Below, in pieces: positions 19,877 to 28,955 of a stretch of DNA of 64,000 nt; position 1 is the first letter of the stretch; each line of letters begins with the position of its first letter. The notes below the pieces were generated by a model, which was given only the letters and a program-made list of their open reading frames with translations, did not search any database and had not been told where the DNA came from. Source of the stretch: Prochlorococcus marinus str. MIT 9302 (GTDB taxonomy: Bacteria; Cyanobacteriota; Cyanobacteriia; PCC-6307; Cyanobiaceae). The DNA lies in NCBI RefSeq assembly GCF_000759975.1, contig NZ_JNAM01000011.1:186001-250000 (forward strand), given 5' to 3'. Made by a program: the position numbers and the translations under genes.

Positions 19877-21052
19877 ATGAATACCTATAGTCGATTCGAT
19901 ATATCTTTCAAAAAAGGAAAAGGTTGTTGGCTATGGGACAACAAGGGTAAAAAGTATCTTGATGCAGTTGCTGGCATCGCAACTTGTAGTCTTGGTCATA
20001 GCGATAGAGTTTTAAGAAGAAGGCTATCAAGTCAACTAAAAAAGATTCAGCACATTTCCAATCTCTACAACATTGAAGAACAAGAACAATTAAGCAGAAC
20101 TTTAACTAATATGAGTTGTGCCGAAAGCGTCTTCTTCTGCAACAGTGGTGCTGAAGCAAATGAATCAGCAATTAAATTAATTAAAAAATATGGTAATACA
20201 ACAAATAAAGGTAAAGAATCCATTATTCTCGCAGCAGAATCTAGCTTTCATGGAAGGACGCTGGCAGCCTTAAGTGCTACTGGACAGTCCAAATATCAAA
20301 AAGGTTTCGAACCAATGATTCAAGGGTTCAAATTTTTTAAATTTAACAATTTTGATTCGGTAAAAAAAATATTTGAGGAGTGTGAAAATAATAATCAAAA
20401 AATTTCCGGCGTTTTAGTTGAACCAATACAAGGAGAAGGTGGCGTAATTCCTGGAAGTAAAATATTTTTTAAAAGCTTGAGAGATATATGTGATGAATAT
20501 AATTCTCTTCTAATTTTAGATGAGGTCCAAAGTGGAGTAGGTCGAACTGGGAAAATGTGGGGTTATGAGAATTTAGGAATTGAACCTGATGGATTCACCC
20601 TTGCTAAAGGATTAGGAGGAGGTCATGCAATTGGAGCATTATTAGTAAAAGAAAAAGCCAACATTTTTTCTCCAGGAGATCATGCAAGCACTTTTGGGGG
20701 AAACCCTTTCGCCTGTAAAGCTGCCCTAACTGTATTAGAAGAAATAAATAGAAGAAATCTTATCAATAATGTTTATCTAAGAGGGGAACAATTAAGTGCT
20801 GGATTTGCAGAATTGTCAAAAAAGTTTCCTAATATCATTTCAGTAAAAAGAGGTTTAGGTTTAATACAAGGTCTTGTGATTAATGATGATTATGCTGATG
20901 CAAAAAATATTACATTAAAAGCTTTTGATAAAGGATTACTAGTAGTTCCTGCAGGAGGAAACGTTGTAAGGATTGTCCCACCATTAGTTATATCTAGAAG
21001 AGAAATTAATATTCTTTTGGATAAGCTAAATTCAATTTTTGAAGAGTTATAG
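19877..21052 (+). CDS. argD: Acetylornithine aminotransferase
   Basis: This PLP-dependent class III aminotransferase acts in arginine synthesis, converting N-acetylglutamate semialdehyde to N-acetylornithine. Motifs are FFCNSGAEANESAIKL, AAESSFHGRTLAALSATG, LILDEVQSGVGRTGKMW and TLAKGLGGG, which holds the PLP lysine, plus STFGGNPFAC. The ATG at 19877 is chosen because the open frame further upstream is the tRNA-Leu gene itself. Only five bases separate the tRNA from the ATG, leaving no room for a normal ribosome-binding site outside the tRNA. folC follows 11 bases downstream. Confidence 0.95.
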   Translation: MNTYSRFDISFKKGKGCWLWDNKGKKYLDAVAGIATCSLGHSDRVLRRRLSSQLKKIQHISNLYNIEEQEQLSRTLTNMSCAESVFFCNSGAEANESAIKLIKKYGNTTNKGKESIILAAESSFHGRTLAALSATGQSKYQKGFEPMIQGFKFFKFNNFDSVKKIFEECENNNQKISGVLVEPIQGEGGVIPGSKIFFKSLRDICDEYNSLLILDEVQSGVGRTGKMWGYENLGIEPDGFTLAKGLGGGHAIGALLVKEKANIFSPGDHASTFGGNPFACKAALTVLEEINRRNLINNVYLRGEQLSAGFAELSKKFPNIISVKRGLGLIQGLVINDDYADAKNITLKAFDKGLLVVPAGGNVVRIVPPLVISRREINILLDKLNSIFEEL

Positions 21053-21063
21053 CAATTTAAATT

Positions 21064-22296
21064 TTGAAAAATGCAGATTTAAAAATTTTTAAATTGTTAT
21101 CACCTAAATATGAAAGGGATAGCATCAAGTTAGGTTTATCAAGAATTAAAAAAGCACTTCAAGAACTTGATAATCCTTGCGAGAATGTCCCTGCGATACA
21201 AATTATTGGAACCAATGGGAAAGGATCAATCGCGACATATTTAGAAAGTATACTTTTTGAAGCTAAAAGGAATTTTGGTGTAACGACATCTCCCCATCTT
21301 TTGGACGTGTGCGAGAGGATTAGAGTTAATAAAAAAAATATTAACAAAACTGATTTTGAAAAAATCTATAGATTAATAGAAAAAAAAATTTCAACATTTG
21401 AATTAACTCCTTTTGAAAAAATCATTTGCTGCGCACTGAAATTTTTTGATGATAAAAAAGTTGAATTGCTCATTCTTGAAGCTGGCTTAGGGGGAAGATT
21501 AGACGCGACAACAGCCCATAAATCTAGACCAATAATTGCTATTGGGAATATTGGCTTAGACCATAAAGAATTTCTTGGAGATACGATTGAAAAAATTGCC
21601 GAAGAAAAATTAGCAGTTATTGAAAAAAACTCAATTGTCATCTCATGCAAACAAAATAGTCAAGTTAAAAATTTAATAAACAAAAAAGTTCAAGAGACTG
21701 GAGCAGAAATTATCTGGAAAGATTCAATCACAAACAGCTATGAGCTTGGATTAAAAGGAATTTTTCAAAAGCAAAATGCTTCAGTAGCTGTTGGAGCAAT
21801 TGAAGCGCTGAATAATTTGGGATTTAATATAAAAGAAAAACACATATCTGAAGGTCTTAAAAAGACATCTTGGAAAGGAAGATTAGAAATAATAAATTAT
21901 TTGAACAAAGAAATTCTTGTAGATTGTGCGCATAATTATCCTGCGGCAAAAGCACTCTCTGATGAGCGAAGCAAGTGGGAGAATGAAGATAAAGGAATTT
22001 ATTGGATTTTAGGTGTGCAAAGACAAAAGGATATTTACGCAATATTAAAAACACTTCTAAAGAAAAATGATCACTTATTACTTGTGCCAGTCCCAAACCA
22101 ACCTAGTTGGCAATTAAACGATCTCTATCATGTTAAAGAAATTGACCTTCAAAAAACAATTGAATTTAAAACATTTGAACTTGCCATTGAGTATTTAATT
22201 TCCCTAGAAAAATGGCCACATAATCATCCTGTTCTAACAGGTTCTATTTTTTTAGTTGCTGAATTTATTAAATTCACAAATAAACAGAAATGTTAA
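21064..22296 (+). CDS. folC: Folylpolyglutamate synthase / dihydrofolate synthase
   Basis: This 410-residue Mur-ligase-fold enzyme adds glutamate to dihydropteroate and folates. The P-loop is IIGTNGKGSIATYLES, followed by TSPHLLDVCERIRVN, LEAGLGGRLDATT and the C-terminal DCAHNYPAAKAL. The start is a TTG at 21064, just after argD, and the two are probably co-transcribed. Its 3' end overlaps the convergent FAD oxidoreductase gene by four bases. Confidence 0.94.
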   Translation: MKNADLKIFKLLSPKYERDSIKLGLSRIKKALQELDNPCENVPAIQIIGTNGKGSIATYLESILFEAKRNFGVTTSPHLLDVCERIRVNKKNINKTDFEKIYRLIEKKISTFELTPFEKIICCALKFFDDKKVELLILEAGLGGRLDATTAHKSRPIIAIGNIGLDHKEFLGDTIEKIAEEKLAVIEKNSIVISCKQNSQVKNLINKKVQETGAEIIWKDSITNSYELGLKGIFQKQNASVAVGAIEALNNLGFNIKEKHISEGLKKTSWKGRLEIINYLNKEILVDCAHNYPAAKALSDERSKWENEDKGIYWILGVQRQKDIYAILKTLLKKNDHLLLVPVPNQPSWQLNDLYHVKEIDLQKTIEFKTFELAIEYLISLEKWPHNHPVLTGSIFLVAEFIKFTNKQKC

Positions 22297-23648
22297 ATAT
22301 TAAATTTTTCCTTTACTTCCCAACCTTCCAATTTTCCAGGATTTAATAGCCCTTTAGGATCAAATCTTAATTTCGCTTTTACTTGATCTGCGTCAACAAC
22401 TCCTAGGCCTCCGCCTTCGACAGTTAAAACATGGGGATTAAAAATAAACGCCCCAAGTTTCTTACAATCTTCCATTATTTCATTTAATTCATTTATCCCA
22501 TTCCACCTTAATACAGGCAACGCCGCTAATCGCGGTGATCCTTGTTGAGAAACTGCCTCTAAATGCCAAAGAACTTTTCTACCCCATTTTTTTCTCAAAA
22601 AATTAATCATTTCTAGTTCAGTATTAAGTGGCAAAAGCATCTGTAGATAAGTCCAATTTTTATCCCTAGACCTCATATGTAGAGTTGTATGATTCCATAC
22701 GACTTCAGAAATTCCATTAACGAGTTTTTCTTCTTCCCCAAGGAGGGTAAATTCAACTTTGAATTTTTTACAAATCAACTCGATCGTTTTTGTTCCTCCA
22801 AGAGTAGATTGAATTAATATCTTGTGACTTCTAGAATTACTGTTAAACCATTTTGGCATTTGATCTACAATTTCATCTTCAAGAATTGCTCCTAGTTTCA
22901 GATCAATTGCGGCGCTTGTAAGTGTTTTTAATATTTCTATTGTTTTTTCAAATTCAACACAGTCGATAACTATTGAATACCACTTACGTTTGATATCAGT
23001 AGCAATTAATAAAGAAGTAATTATTCCATTAGTCCCATAAGCATGATTAAGAGGTTCGGATTCTTCAGCATCAAATTTTAATAAATCAGGTTTTTCATTC
23101 ATAGTCACTGCCTCTAAACCAATAAGATTGCCTGGATCTCTTAAAAATCCCCACCTGATTGACCCAATACCTCCTGACCCGCCTGCAATAAAGCCTCCAA
23201 TTGTAGCGGTTTTCCAAGTACTAGGAATCAACCTTAATTCCCTTCCATATTTTTCTAATTCTTTATTCAAATCTCCCATGACACATCCAGACTGTGCTTT
23301 CACAAAACCTGTATCTGGATCAAATTCTTCTAACTTATTAAAGTGACTCATCTGCATTACAACTCCTTTAAACAATGGAACAGCTTGTCCATAATTGCCT
23401 GTTCCTGAACCCCGTAAAGTAAGAGGGATAGAAAATTCCCAACAAATTTTAGCTACTTTCTTCACCGCGTTATGATCTCTAGGTCTTACCACCAAATCAG
23501 CGATACATTCGTCTAATCTTTCAGTAAGGATTGGAGAGTAGTTATAAAAATCTTTTGAAAGTCTTTTTACGTCGGATTGGCTTTCAATAATATCTAAGTT
23601 TTTGACTTCCCGAAATTTGTCTAAAAATTTAAGACTATTTGATGTCAT
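22293..23648 (-). CDS. FAD-linked oxidoreductase, GlcD/VAO family
   Basis: The 451-residue protein has the PCMH-type FAD-binding domain: VRPRDHNAVKKVAKIC, TLRGSGTGNYGQAVPLFKG and VKAQSGCVMGDLNKELE, then STWKTATIGGFIAGGSGGIG. The C-terminal part ends LRFDPKGLLNPGKLEGW, the usual closing signature of glycolate oxidase GlcD-like and lactate dehydrogenase-like enzymes. The substrate is a 2-hydroxy acid or similar, but cannot be read from the sequence. It lies 38 bases downstream of a deaminase-like gene on the same strand, so the two may share a transcript. Confidence 0.87.
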   Translation of the reverse strand: MTSNSLKFLDKFREVKNLDIIESQSDVKRLSKDFYNYSPILTERLDECIADLVVRPRDHNAVKKVAKICWEFSIPLTLRGSGTGNYGQAVPLFKGVVMQMSHFNKLEEFDPDTGFVKAQSGCVMGDLNKELEKYGRELRLIPSTWKTATIGGFIAGGSGGIGSIRWGFLRDPGNLIGLEAVTMNEKPDLLKFDAEESEPLNHAYGTNGIITSLLIATDIKRKWYSIVIDCVEFEKTIEILKTLTSAAIDLKLGAILEDEIVDQMPKWFNSNSRSHKILIQSTLGGTKTIELICKKFKVEFTLLGEEEKLVNGISEVVWNHTTLHMRSRDKNWTYLQMLLPLNTELEMINFLRKKWGRKVLWHLEAVSQQGSPRLAALPVLRWNGINELNEIMEDCKKLGAFIFNPHVLTVEGGGLGVVDADQVKAKLRFDPKGLLNPGKLEGWEVKEKFNI

Positions 23649-23686
23649 TAATAAAATTTCTTGTGTTTTATATATAAATTAGTCGA

Positions 23687-24922
23687 TTAGCAATATAAAT
23701 CGCCTTTTATATATACTTTTCTCTTTAAAGTAGTCGAAAAAACATCTGCCCATCTTTGTGCATCTAAAATTACAAAGTCAGCAGGGCAACCCTTTTTAAT
23801 TAAACCATCCCATTTTAAATTTAATAATCTGCTTGGAGCTAAAAAAATAGAAGATAGAGTCATTCTCTCCCAGGGATTTAGTTGAAGCATAGGTATCGAG
23901 CAAGACAACATATAAAAAGGGTCAAAATTACCAAATGGGTACCAAGGGTCTTGAACATTATCACTACCAAGAGATACATCCACATGTGATTTTTGTAATT
24001 GCTTTAATGGCGCAACTGGTCTTTTTAATGATGTAGTTTTATTACTTCGATTGAGCAGCCAAAAATTTGTTAGGGGTAAAGCAATAACCTTAATATTTTT
24101 CTCAGCCATTTTTTCTCCTAAATTTAAAATCTCTCTATGACTTAGAGAAATAAGACTACTCAAATGACTACAAGTGATCGGAATACTATTAATTTTTAAA
24201 TTTTCGATTGTTTCTAATAAAACTTTTATTCCTGCTCCAGGCTCAATAATTGACTCATCTATATGCAAATCAATTTCTAATTTATATTTACTCGCAAGAA
24301 GAAGCATCTTTGCAAGAAATTTGCTTGTATTTTTTTTGTTGAAAGGGGGTACAATAACACCTCCTAAAATGCCGCCATTAGAGGAAAATTTTTTTGCCAA
24401 CTCTTCTCCATTAGAAGTATCCCAAAATTCCAATGGAGCTAGAGCAACGAATTGTAAAGTCAACTCAGAGGAAAATTTTTTTTGTAATTTAAAAAGTTCA
24501 ATCCAAATATCAATAGATTGACTTTTGTATGTATCTATATGACTTCTAATAGCTCGGTATCCATTTTTTATGGCAAGTTTTAATGATTTTTCAACTCTTT
24601 CAAGAACCTTATCTGTAGTTCTAGTTTTATGTTCTTCAAGATTTACTGATAATGCTCCTCCATAGTTTGCGTCCAGATTAGGAAAGTCTGCCCATGTAAA
24701 TGATTTATCAAAATGCGAATGAGTTTCAACAAATCTTGGGAATAAAATATTTTTTGGTTTTGTAACTTTATTTTCTGAAGGTTTTAACTCAGAGACAAAT
24801 CCATCCTCCCAACTAATGGAAACTGAACATAAATCCTCTACATCAATAATGAGGTTATCAATATCTTCTATTAAACAAAGGCTTCTGGGAATAAGAACCT
24901 CAGCTGTGCCGGAATTACTCAA
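23687..24922 (-). CDS. Cytosine deaminase-like amidohydrolase
   Basis: The 411-residue protein is a metal-dependent amidohydrolase. Likely metal ligands lie in ETHSHFDKSFTW, DLHIDESI, TCSHLSSL and GSDNVQDPWYPFGN. The last motif closely resembles the DDVFDPWYPLG stretch that I remember from E. coli cytosine deaminase CodA, so deamination of cytosine or a related pyrimidine or guanine analogue is the best guess. Other cyclic amidines are possible. It precedes the FAD oxidoreductase gene on the same strand. A product that salvages nitrogen would make sense in a nitrogen-poor ocean, but that is inference. Confidence 0.82.
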   Translation of the reverse strand: MSNSGTAEVLIPRSLCLIEDIDNLIIDVEDLCSVSISWEDGFVSELKPSENKVTKPKNILFPRFVETHSHFDKSFTWADFPNLDANYGGALSVNLEEHKTRTTDKVLERVEKSLKLAIKNGYRAIRSHIDTYKSQSIDIWIELFKLQKKFSSELTLQFVALAPLEFWDTSNGEELAKKFSSNGGILGGVIVPPFNKKNTSKFLAKMLLLASKYKLEIDLHIDESIIEPGAGIKVLLETIENLKINSIPITCSHLSSLISLSHREILNLGEKMAEKNIKVIALPLTNFWLLNRSNKTTSLKRPVAPLKQLQKSHVDVSLGSDNVQDPWYPFGNFDPFYMLSCSIPMLQLNPWERMTLSSIFLAPSRLLNLKWDGLIKKGCPADFVILDAQRWADVFSTTLKRKVYIKGDLYC

Positions 24923-25051
24923 ATTTTTAAATTTTCTTTTATTTTAAATTATAAGAAAACATTACCAAATTAGAAAATAATTCAAATTTCGCTAAAAGAT
25001 AAAAATAACTATGAAAAATTACCCTTGAGTTGTTAAATTTATAAATGTGAG

Positions 25052-25124
25052 GCGGGCGTCGCCAAGTGGTTAAGGCAGCGGCTTGTGGCGCCGCTATTCG
25101 GGGGTTCGAATCCCCTCGCTCGCC
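25052..25124 (+). tRNA. tRNA-His (anticodon GTG)
   Basis: The acceptor stem pairs GCGGGCG with CGCTCGC and the discriminator is C. A G sits just before position 1 (25051), which is the extra G(-1) used by His tRNA. The anticodon loop TTGTGGC gives GTG. The T-arm GGGGTTCGAATCCCC is perfect. CCA is not encoded. Confidence 0.96.
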
Positions 25125-25196
25125 CTCAAAAAAATTGCAGCAAAATTATTTAACTTGTAATTTTGAATTAAAGAATCATAAAAAATTCCTAGCAAA

Positions 25197-26591
25197 GTGC
25201 TAACAAAAACAAAACCAGACGGAAAAAAATTTAAAAAGAATTCAACTACTAGCAGTTATTGGATAACCACATTTGGATGCCAAATGAACAAGGCTGATTC
25301 TGAGAGAATGGCTGGGACATTAGAGAAAATGGGATACATCAGAGCAGATAATGAATTAAATGCCGATTTGGTCTTATACAATACATGCACTATTAGAGAT
25401 AATGCAGAGCAAAAAGTTTATAGCTTTCTAGGAAAACAAGCAAAAAGAAAGCACAAAACACCTAGCTTAAAACTTGTTGTTGCAGGTTGCCTTGCTCAGC
25501 AAGAGGGAGAGTCCTTACTAAGAAGAGTCCCAGAACTTGATCTGGTTATGGGGCCTCAACACGTAAATAATCTTGAGAATCTTCTGGGTAAAGTTGATTT
25601 AGGAAATCAAGTTGCTGCTACAGAAGAAACCTTCATTTCAGAAGACATAACAAGTGCTAGAAGAGAAAGCTCTATTTGTGGCTGGGTTAATATCATTTAT
25701 GGATGTAATGAAAGATGTTCATATTGTGTAGTTCCCTCTGTCAGAGGGAAAGAGCAATCAAGATATCCAAATGCGATAAAAAGTGAGATCCAAAAATTAG
25801 CGGATGATAATTTTAAAGAAATTACTCTTTTGGGTCAGAACATTGATGCTTATGGTAGAGACCTTCCAGGCACTACAAAAGAGGGGAGAAAAGAGAATAC
25901 TCTAACTGATCTTTTGTATTATATTCATGATGTTAAAGGAATTCGCAGAATAAGATTTGCTACTAGTCATCCAAGATATTTTTCAAAAAGGTTGATTCAA
26001 GCTTGTTATGAACTTGATAAAGTCTGTGAACATTTCCATATCCCCTTCCAAAGTGGAAATGATGAAATTTTAAAGCAAATGTCCAGAGGATACACTATCA
26101 AAAAGTATAAAAATATTATCGAGAATATAAGATCATTAATGCCAGATGCATCAATCACAGCTGACGCAATAGTTGCTTTCCCAGGAGAAACCGAAGAACA
26201 ATATCAAGATACATTAAAGTTAATTTCAGAAATTGGCTTTGATCAGGTGAATACAGCAGCATACTCTCCAAGACCAAACACGCCTGCAGCAGTTTGGGCG
26301 AATCAACTTTCGGAAGAGGTGAAAAAAGCCAGATTGCAGGAAATTAATGATTTGGTCGAGAAAACTGCTAGGAGTAGAAATCAAAGATATATCAATAATA
26401 TCGAAAGTGTTTTAATTGAGGGTTTAAATCCAAAAAATTCCTCGCAAATTATGGGTAGAACTAGAACAAATAGATTAACTTTCGTAGAGATTCCCAAAAA
26501 CATTAGCTTTAATTTTTCATTGGGAGATGAGATAGATGTAAGAATAAATGAAGCAAGACCTTTTTCTTTAACAGGCGAACTTTATTTATGA
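25197..26591 (+). CDS. miaB: tRNA-2-methylthio-N6-dimethylallyladenosine synthase
   Basis: The 464-residue radical SAM methylthiotransferase modifies A37 of tRNAs that read UNN codons. The N-terminal UPF0004 domain has cysteines in [23 protein letters not shown] and VAGCLAQQ. The radical SAM cluster is in [19 protein letters not shown]-terminal TRAM domain starts at about residue 390. The start is a GTG at 25197. The Lys-rich first 20 residues look lineage-specific. ddl follows 11 bases downstream, so the two probably form an operon running toward ftsZ. Confidence 0.96.
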   Translation: MLTKTKPDGKKFKKNSTTSSYWITTFGCQMNKADSERMAGTLEKMGYIRADNELNADLVLYNTCTIRDNAEQKVYSFLGKQAKRKHKTPSLKLVVAGCLAQQEGESLLRRVPELDLVMGPQHVNNLENLLGKVDLGNQVAATEETFISEDITSARRESSICGWVNIIYGCNERCSYCVVPSVRGKEQSRYPNAIKSEIQKLADDNFKEITLLGQNIDAYGRDLPGTTKEGRKENTLTDLLYYIHDVKGIRRIRFATSHPRYFSKRLIQACYELDKVCEHFHIPFQSGNDEILKQMSRGYTIKKYKNIIENIRSLMPDASITADAIVAFPGETEEQYQDTLKLISEIGFDQVNTAAYSPRPNTPAAVWANQLSEEVKKARLQEINDLVEKTARSRNQRYINNIESVLIEGLNPKNSSQIMGRTRTNRLTFVEIPKNISFNFSLGDEIDVRINEARPFSLTGELYL

Positions 26592-26602
26592 TTTTTTTCT
26601 AA

Positions 26603-27670
26603 ATGATCGGAGGTAAGAAAAAATTTATTGGGTTAATATTTGGCGGGAATTCCAATGAACATGAAGTATCGATATCCTCTGCGAAAACAGTTTATCAAGC
26701 ATTTAATTCAGAAATAAATAAAGAACGCTTTACAGTTAAAGCCTTTTATATAAACAAATATGGAGAATGGCTTGATAGTGATAGTTCAGAAAAAATACTA
26801 ATTGGTGAAATTGAAAACAATAAAACAAAAAAACAAGAAATTTTTAATCAAAAAAAAATTAACTTCCTTGAAGGAATTGAATTTCAAAATATTGATGTTT
26901 GGTTTCCTCTTTTACATGGATTTAATGGTGAAGACGGATCAATTCATGGCCTACTGAGATTTACAAAGAAACCCTTAGTAGGATGTGGAATTTTAGGCTC
27001 AGCACTTGGAATGGACAAAATATTGATGAAAACAATTTTCTCAAATCTTAAACTTCCACAAGTTAAATATCTAGTTTTTGAAAATGAAGATTTAAACGAT
27101 GAGAAAGTTAAAAATAAGATAGTTAATGAAATTTTAAAAAAATTAAATTTTCCTGTTTTTGTTAAGCCGTCGAACTCTGGATCATCTCTTGGGATCTCCA
27201 AAGTCATAAATGAATCAGAAATATTTCAAGCATTAGAAAAGGCTCGGGAGATAGATCCAAGAATTTTAATAGAGGAAGGTTTAGATGTAAGGGAGGTTGA
27301 ATGCGGAATAATTGGGAATTCAAAACTCTTAACCTCTGTGATAGGCGAAGTAAATTACAAAAGTGATTGGTATGATTACGATACAAAATATAACTTAAAT
27401 AATAAGATAACTATTCCAGCTAAAATAGATTCTAAAATCACCCAACAAATTAAAGAAACCGCTATTCAAAGTTGTAGAGCATTAAATATTTTTGGTTTCG
27501 CCAGGGTAGATTTCTTTTTAGAAAAGTCTTCAAATAAAATTTTGTTAAATGAAATAAATACAATTCCTGGTTTTACAAAAAAAAGTATGTTTCCAATGCT
27601 GTGGAGAGCTTCTGGTTTAAATATTGAACAACTTGTGGCTAAACTGGTAGATATATCTCAAGATTTATAA
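26603..27670 (+). CDS. ddl: D-alanine--D-alanine ligase
   Basis: This 355-residue ATP-grasp enzyme makes the D-Ala-D-Ala dipeptide for peptidoglycan. Motifs are LIFGGNSNEHEVSISSA at the N-terminus, FPLLHGFNGEDGSIHGLL, GILGSALGMDK, PVFVKPSNSGSSLGISK, and the metal-binding FARVDFFLE with LLNEINTIPGFT. It lies between miaB and the unknown gene before ftsQ, all on the plus strand with small gaps, as in many wall/division clusters. Confidence 0.96.
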   Translation: MIGGKKKFIGLIFGGNSNEHEVSISSAKTVYQAFNSEINKERFTVKAFYINKYGEWLDSDSSEKILIGEIENNKTKKQEIFNQKKINFLEGIEFQNIDVWFPLLHGFNGEDGSIHGLLRFTKKPLVGCGILGSALGMDKILMKTIFSNLKLPQVKYLVFENEDLNDEKVKNKIVNEILKKLNFPVFVKPSNSGSSLGISKVINESEIFQALEKAREIDPRILIEEGLDVREVECGIIGNSKLLTSVIGEVNYKSDWYDYDTKYNLNNKITIPAKIDSKITQQIKETAIQSCRALNIFGFARVDFFLEKSSNKILLNEINTIPGFTKKSMFPMLWRASGLNIEQLVAKLVDISQDL

Positions 27671-27680
27671 TTAAAATCAA

Positions 27681-28091
27681 ATGTTGCATGGACTTCTTTG
27701 GTTACCACTACTTTTAATCTTCGTTTTGTTAACTGCCTTAGGATGGTTAGAAAGAAGAAGGCAAAACCTTTTTAGGAGCTGGGCGAATGGTTCTGAACTT
27801 TGTAAGTTAGATAGTTCAGCGGCAGCATCCTTAAAGGATGGGAAATTAAAATGGAGCACATTTGAAGCTGGTAAATTTGAAGAAAAAGATTGTTTTACAA
27901 TCAAGAAACTTGAATTAGTTGAATTAATGGCACTAACTTCAGGAGAAGCTCCTCTAACAAATGAATCTCAAGGAAAGTGCAGATTGAGACTTGTAGGTGA
28001 TGGGAAAGAGATGGATGTACCATTTTCAGATGCAGAGCAAGCAAGAAAATGGATGGACCAATTGATGGAAAAAGCTAGATGTGATTTGTGA
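27681..28091 (+). CDS. Conserved-looking membrane-anchored protein upstream of ftsQ
   Basis: The 136-residue protein has an N-terminal membrane span (LLWLPLLLIFVLLTALGWL) followed by a basic stop (ERRRQ). A cytoplasmic-looking domain of about 100 residues contains KLVELMALTSGE-like and CRLRLVGDGKEMDVPF segments and ends in an amphipathic helix (AEQARKWMDQLMEKA). I do not recognise a domain. Its position between ddl and ftsQ, 10 bases after ddl and overlapping ftsQ by 11 bases, suggests a role in wall synthesis or division. That role is inferred only from context. Confidence 0.8.
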   Translation: MLHGLLWLPLLLIFVLLTALGWLERRRQNLFRSWANGSELCKLDSSAAASLKDGKLKWSTFEAGKFEEKDCFTIKKLELVELMALTSGEAPLTNESQGKCRLRLVGDGKEMDVPFSDAEQARKWMDQLMEKARCDL

Positions 28092-28812
28092 AAACCAAAA
28101 AAAAATAAACACTAGAAGTTTTTTATTTCTAATTTTATTTTTATTTTTAACAAGTTTTTTTAGCCTTAAAATCTTAAAAAAGGTTAATGTTCAGGATATT
28201 AGAATTTCTGGAAGTGAATTATTCTCTCAAAATGATGTGGTAAGTAATTCATCTTTTACATTTCCAATCCGTTTAATTTTTATTAAAACTAATTTATTAG
28301 AAAAAGAATTAAAACAAAATTTATCGCTAAAGAATATCTCAGTAAGTAGACAAATATTTCCTTTTGGTTTGAAGGTTCATTTCAATACAAGAATTCCAAT
28401 AGCTTATGCTGAAAGGATATTAAATGAAGAAAAGATATTAGGCTTTATTGATAAAGATGGAATTTTTATTAATAAAGAAAATGCAGAAGAACAAAATTTA
28501 AGCAAATTAAAAATACAAGTTTTTGGTTGGAAAGAAAAATATAAAAAAATATTATCTGAAATCTTAGTTGCTCAAGATAATTATGAATTTGACGTAGTTA
28601 AAATAACTTTTTCATCAAATGGATTTCTAACTGTTGAGGAGAAAGATTTAAAAACAATATTCCTAGGATTTAATCCAAATTTAATCAACTATCAATTAGA
28701 AATAATTAATAACCTAAAAAATCAATTCAAGAAAAATAACTTTTCTAATAAAATAGATAATATTGATCTTACCAATCCCAAAAAACCAAAAATAAAAGTG
28801 TTCAAACCCTAA
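28081..28812 (+). CDS. ftsQ: FtsQ/POTRA-type cell division protein
   Basis: The 243-residue protein has a short cytoplasmic N-terminus, one membrane span (FLFLILFLFLTSFFSL) and a periplasmic POTRA domain with VNVQDIRISGSELFSQNDVV. A beta-rich domain follows with ISVSRQIFPFGLKVHFNTR. This is the FtsQ/DivIB layout, and the gene directly precedes ftsZ, so it should be the divisome scaffold subunit. FtsQ is poorly conserved, so the call rests on topology plus context. The start is a GTG at 28081, overlapping the previous gene by 11 bases. Confidence 0.85.
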   Translation: MICENQKKINTRSFLFLILFLFLTSFFSLKILKKVNVQDIRISGSELFSQNDVVSNSSFTFPIRLIFIKTNLLEKELKQNLSLKNISVSRQIFPFGLKVHFNTRIPIAYAERILNEEKILGFIDKDGIFINKENAEEQNLSKLKIQVFGWKEKYKKILSEILVAQDNYEFDVVKITFSSNGFLTVEEKDLKTIFLGFNPNLINYQLEIINNLKNQFKKNNFSNKIDNIDLTNPKKPKIKVFKP

Positions 28813-28882
28813 TAATTGGGAATGGATTTAAAAAAATATTTTTTAATTATTGTAGTGTTGATAAGGGATTAGCATTTAAAAC

Positions 28883-28907
28883 AAAATATTTAATAAATAA
28901 ATATTTT
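28883..28907 (+). other. Perfect AT-only inverted repeat between ftsQ and ftsZ
   Basis: AAAATATTTA and TAAATATTTT form a perfect 10-base inverted repeat around a 5-base loop, 48 bases before the ftsZ ATG at 28956. As RNA it would be a weak A-U stem in the ftsZ leader. As DNA it could be a binding site. It has no G or C, so chance is a real possibility in DNA this A+T-rich. Confidence 0.45.
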
Positions 28908-28955
28908 TAGGATTTTCCTCAACAAATTCCTACAGATGGGCTTAGTAAGTTCATA

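Noticed and set aside
24923-25050. Possible small gene between the amidohydrolase and tRNA-His
   Set aside because: The 128 bases are A+T-rich with no start-to-stop frame of useful length; it is more likely promoter sequence for both flanking genes.
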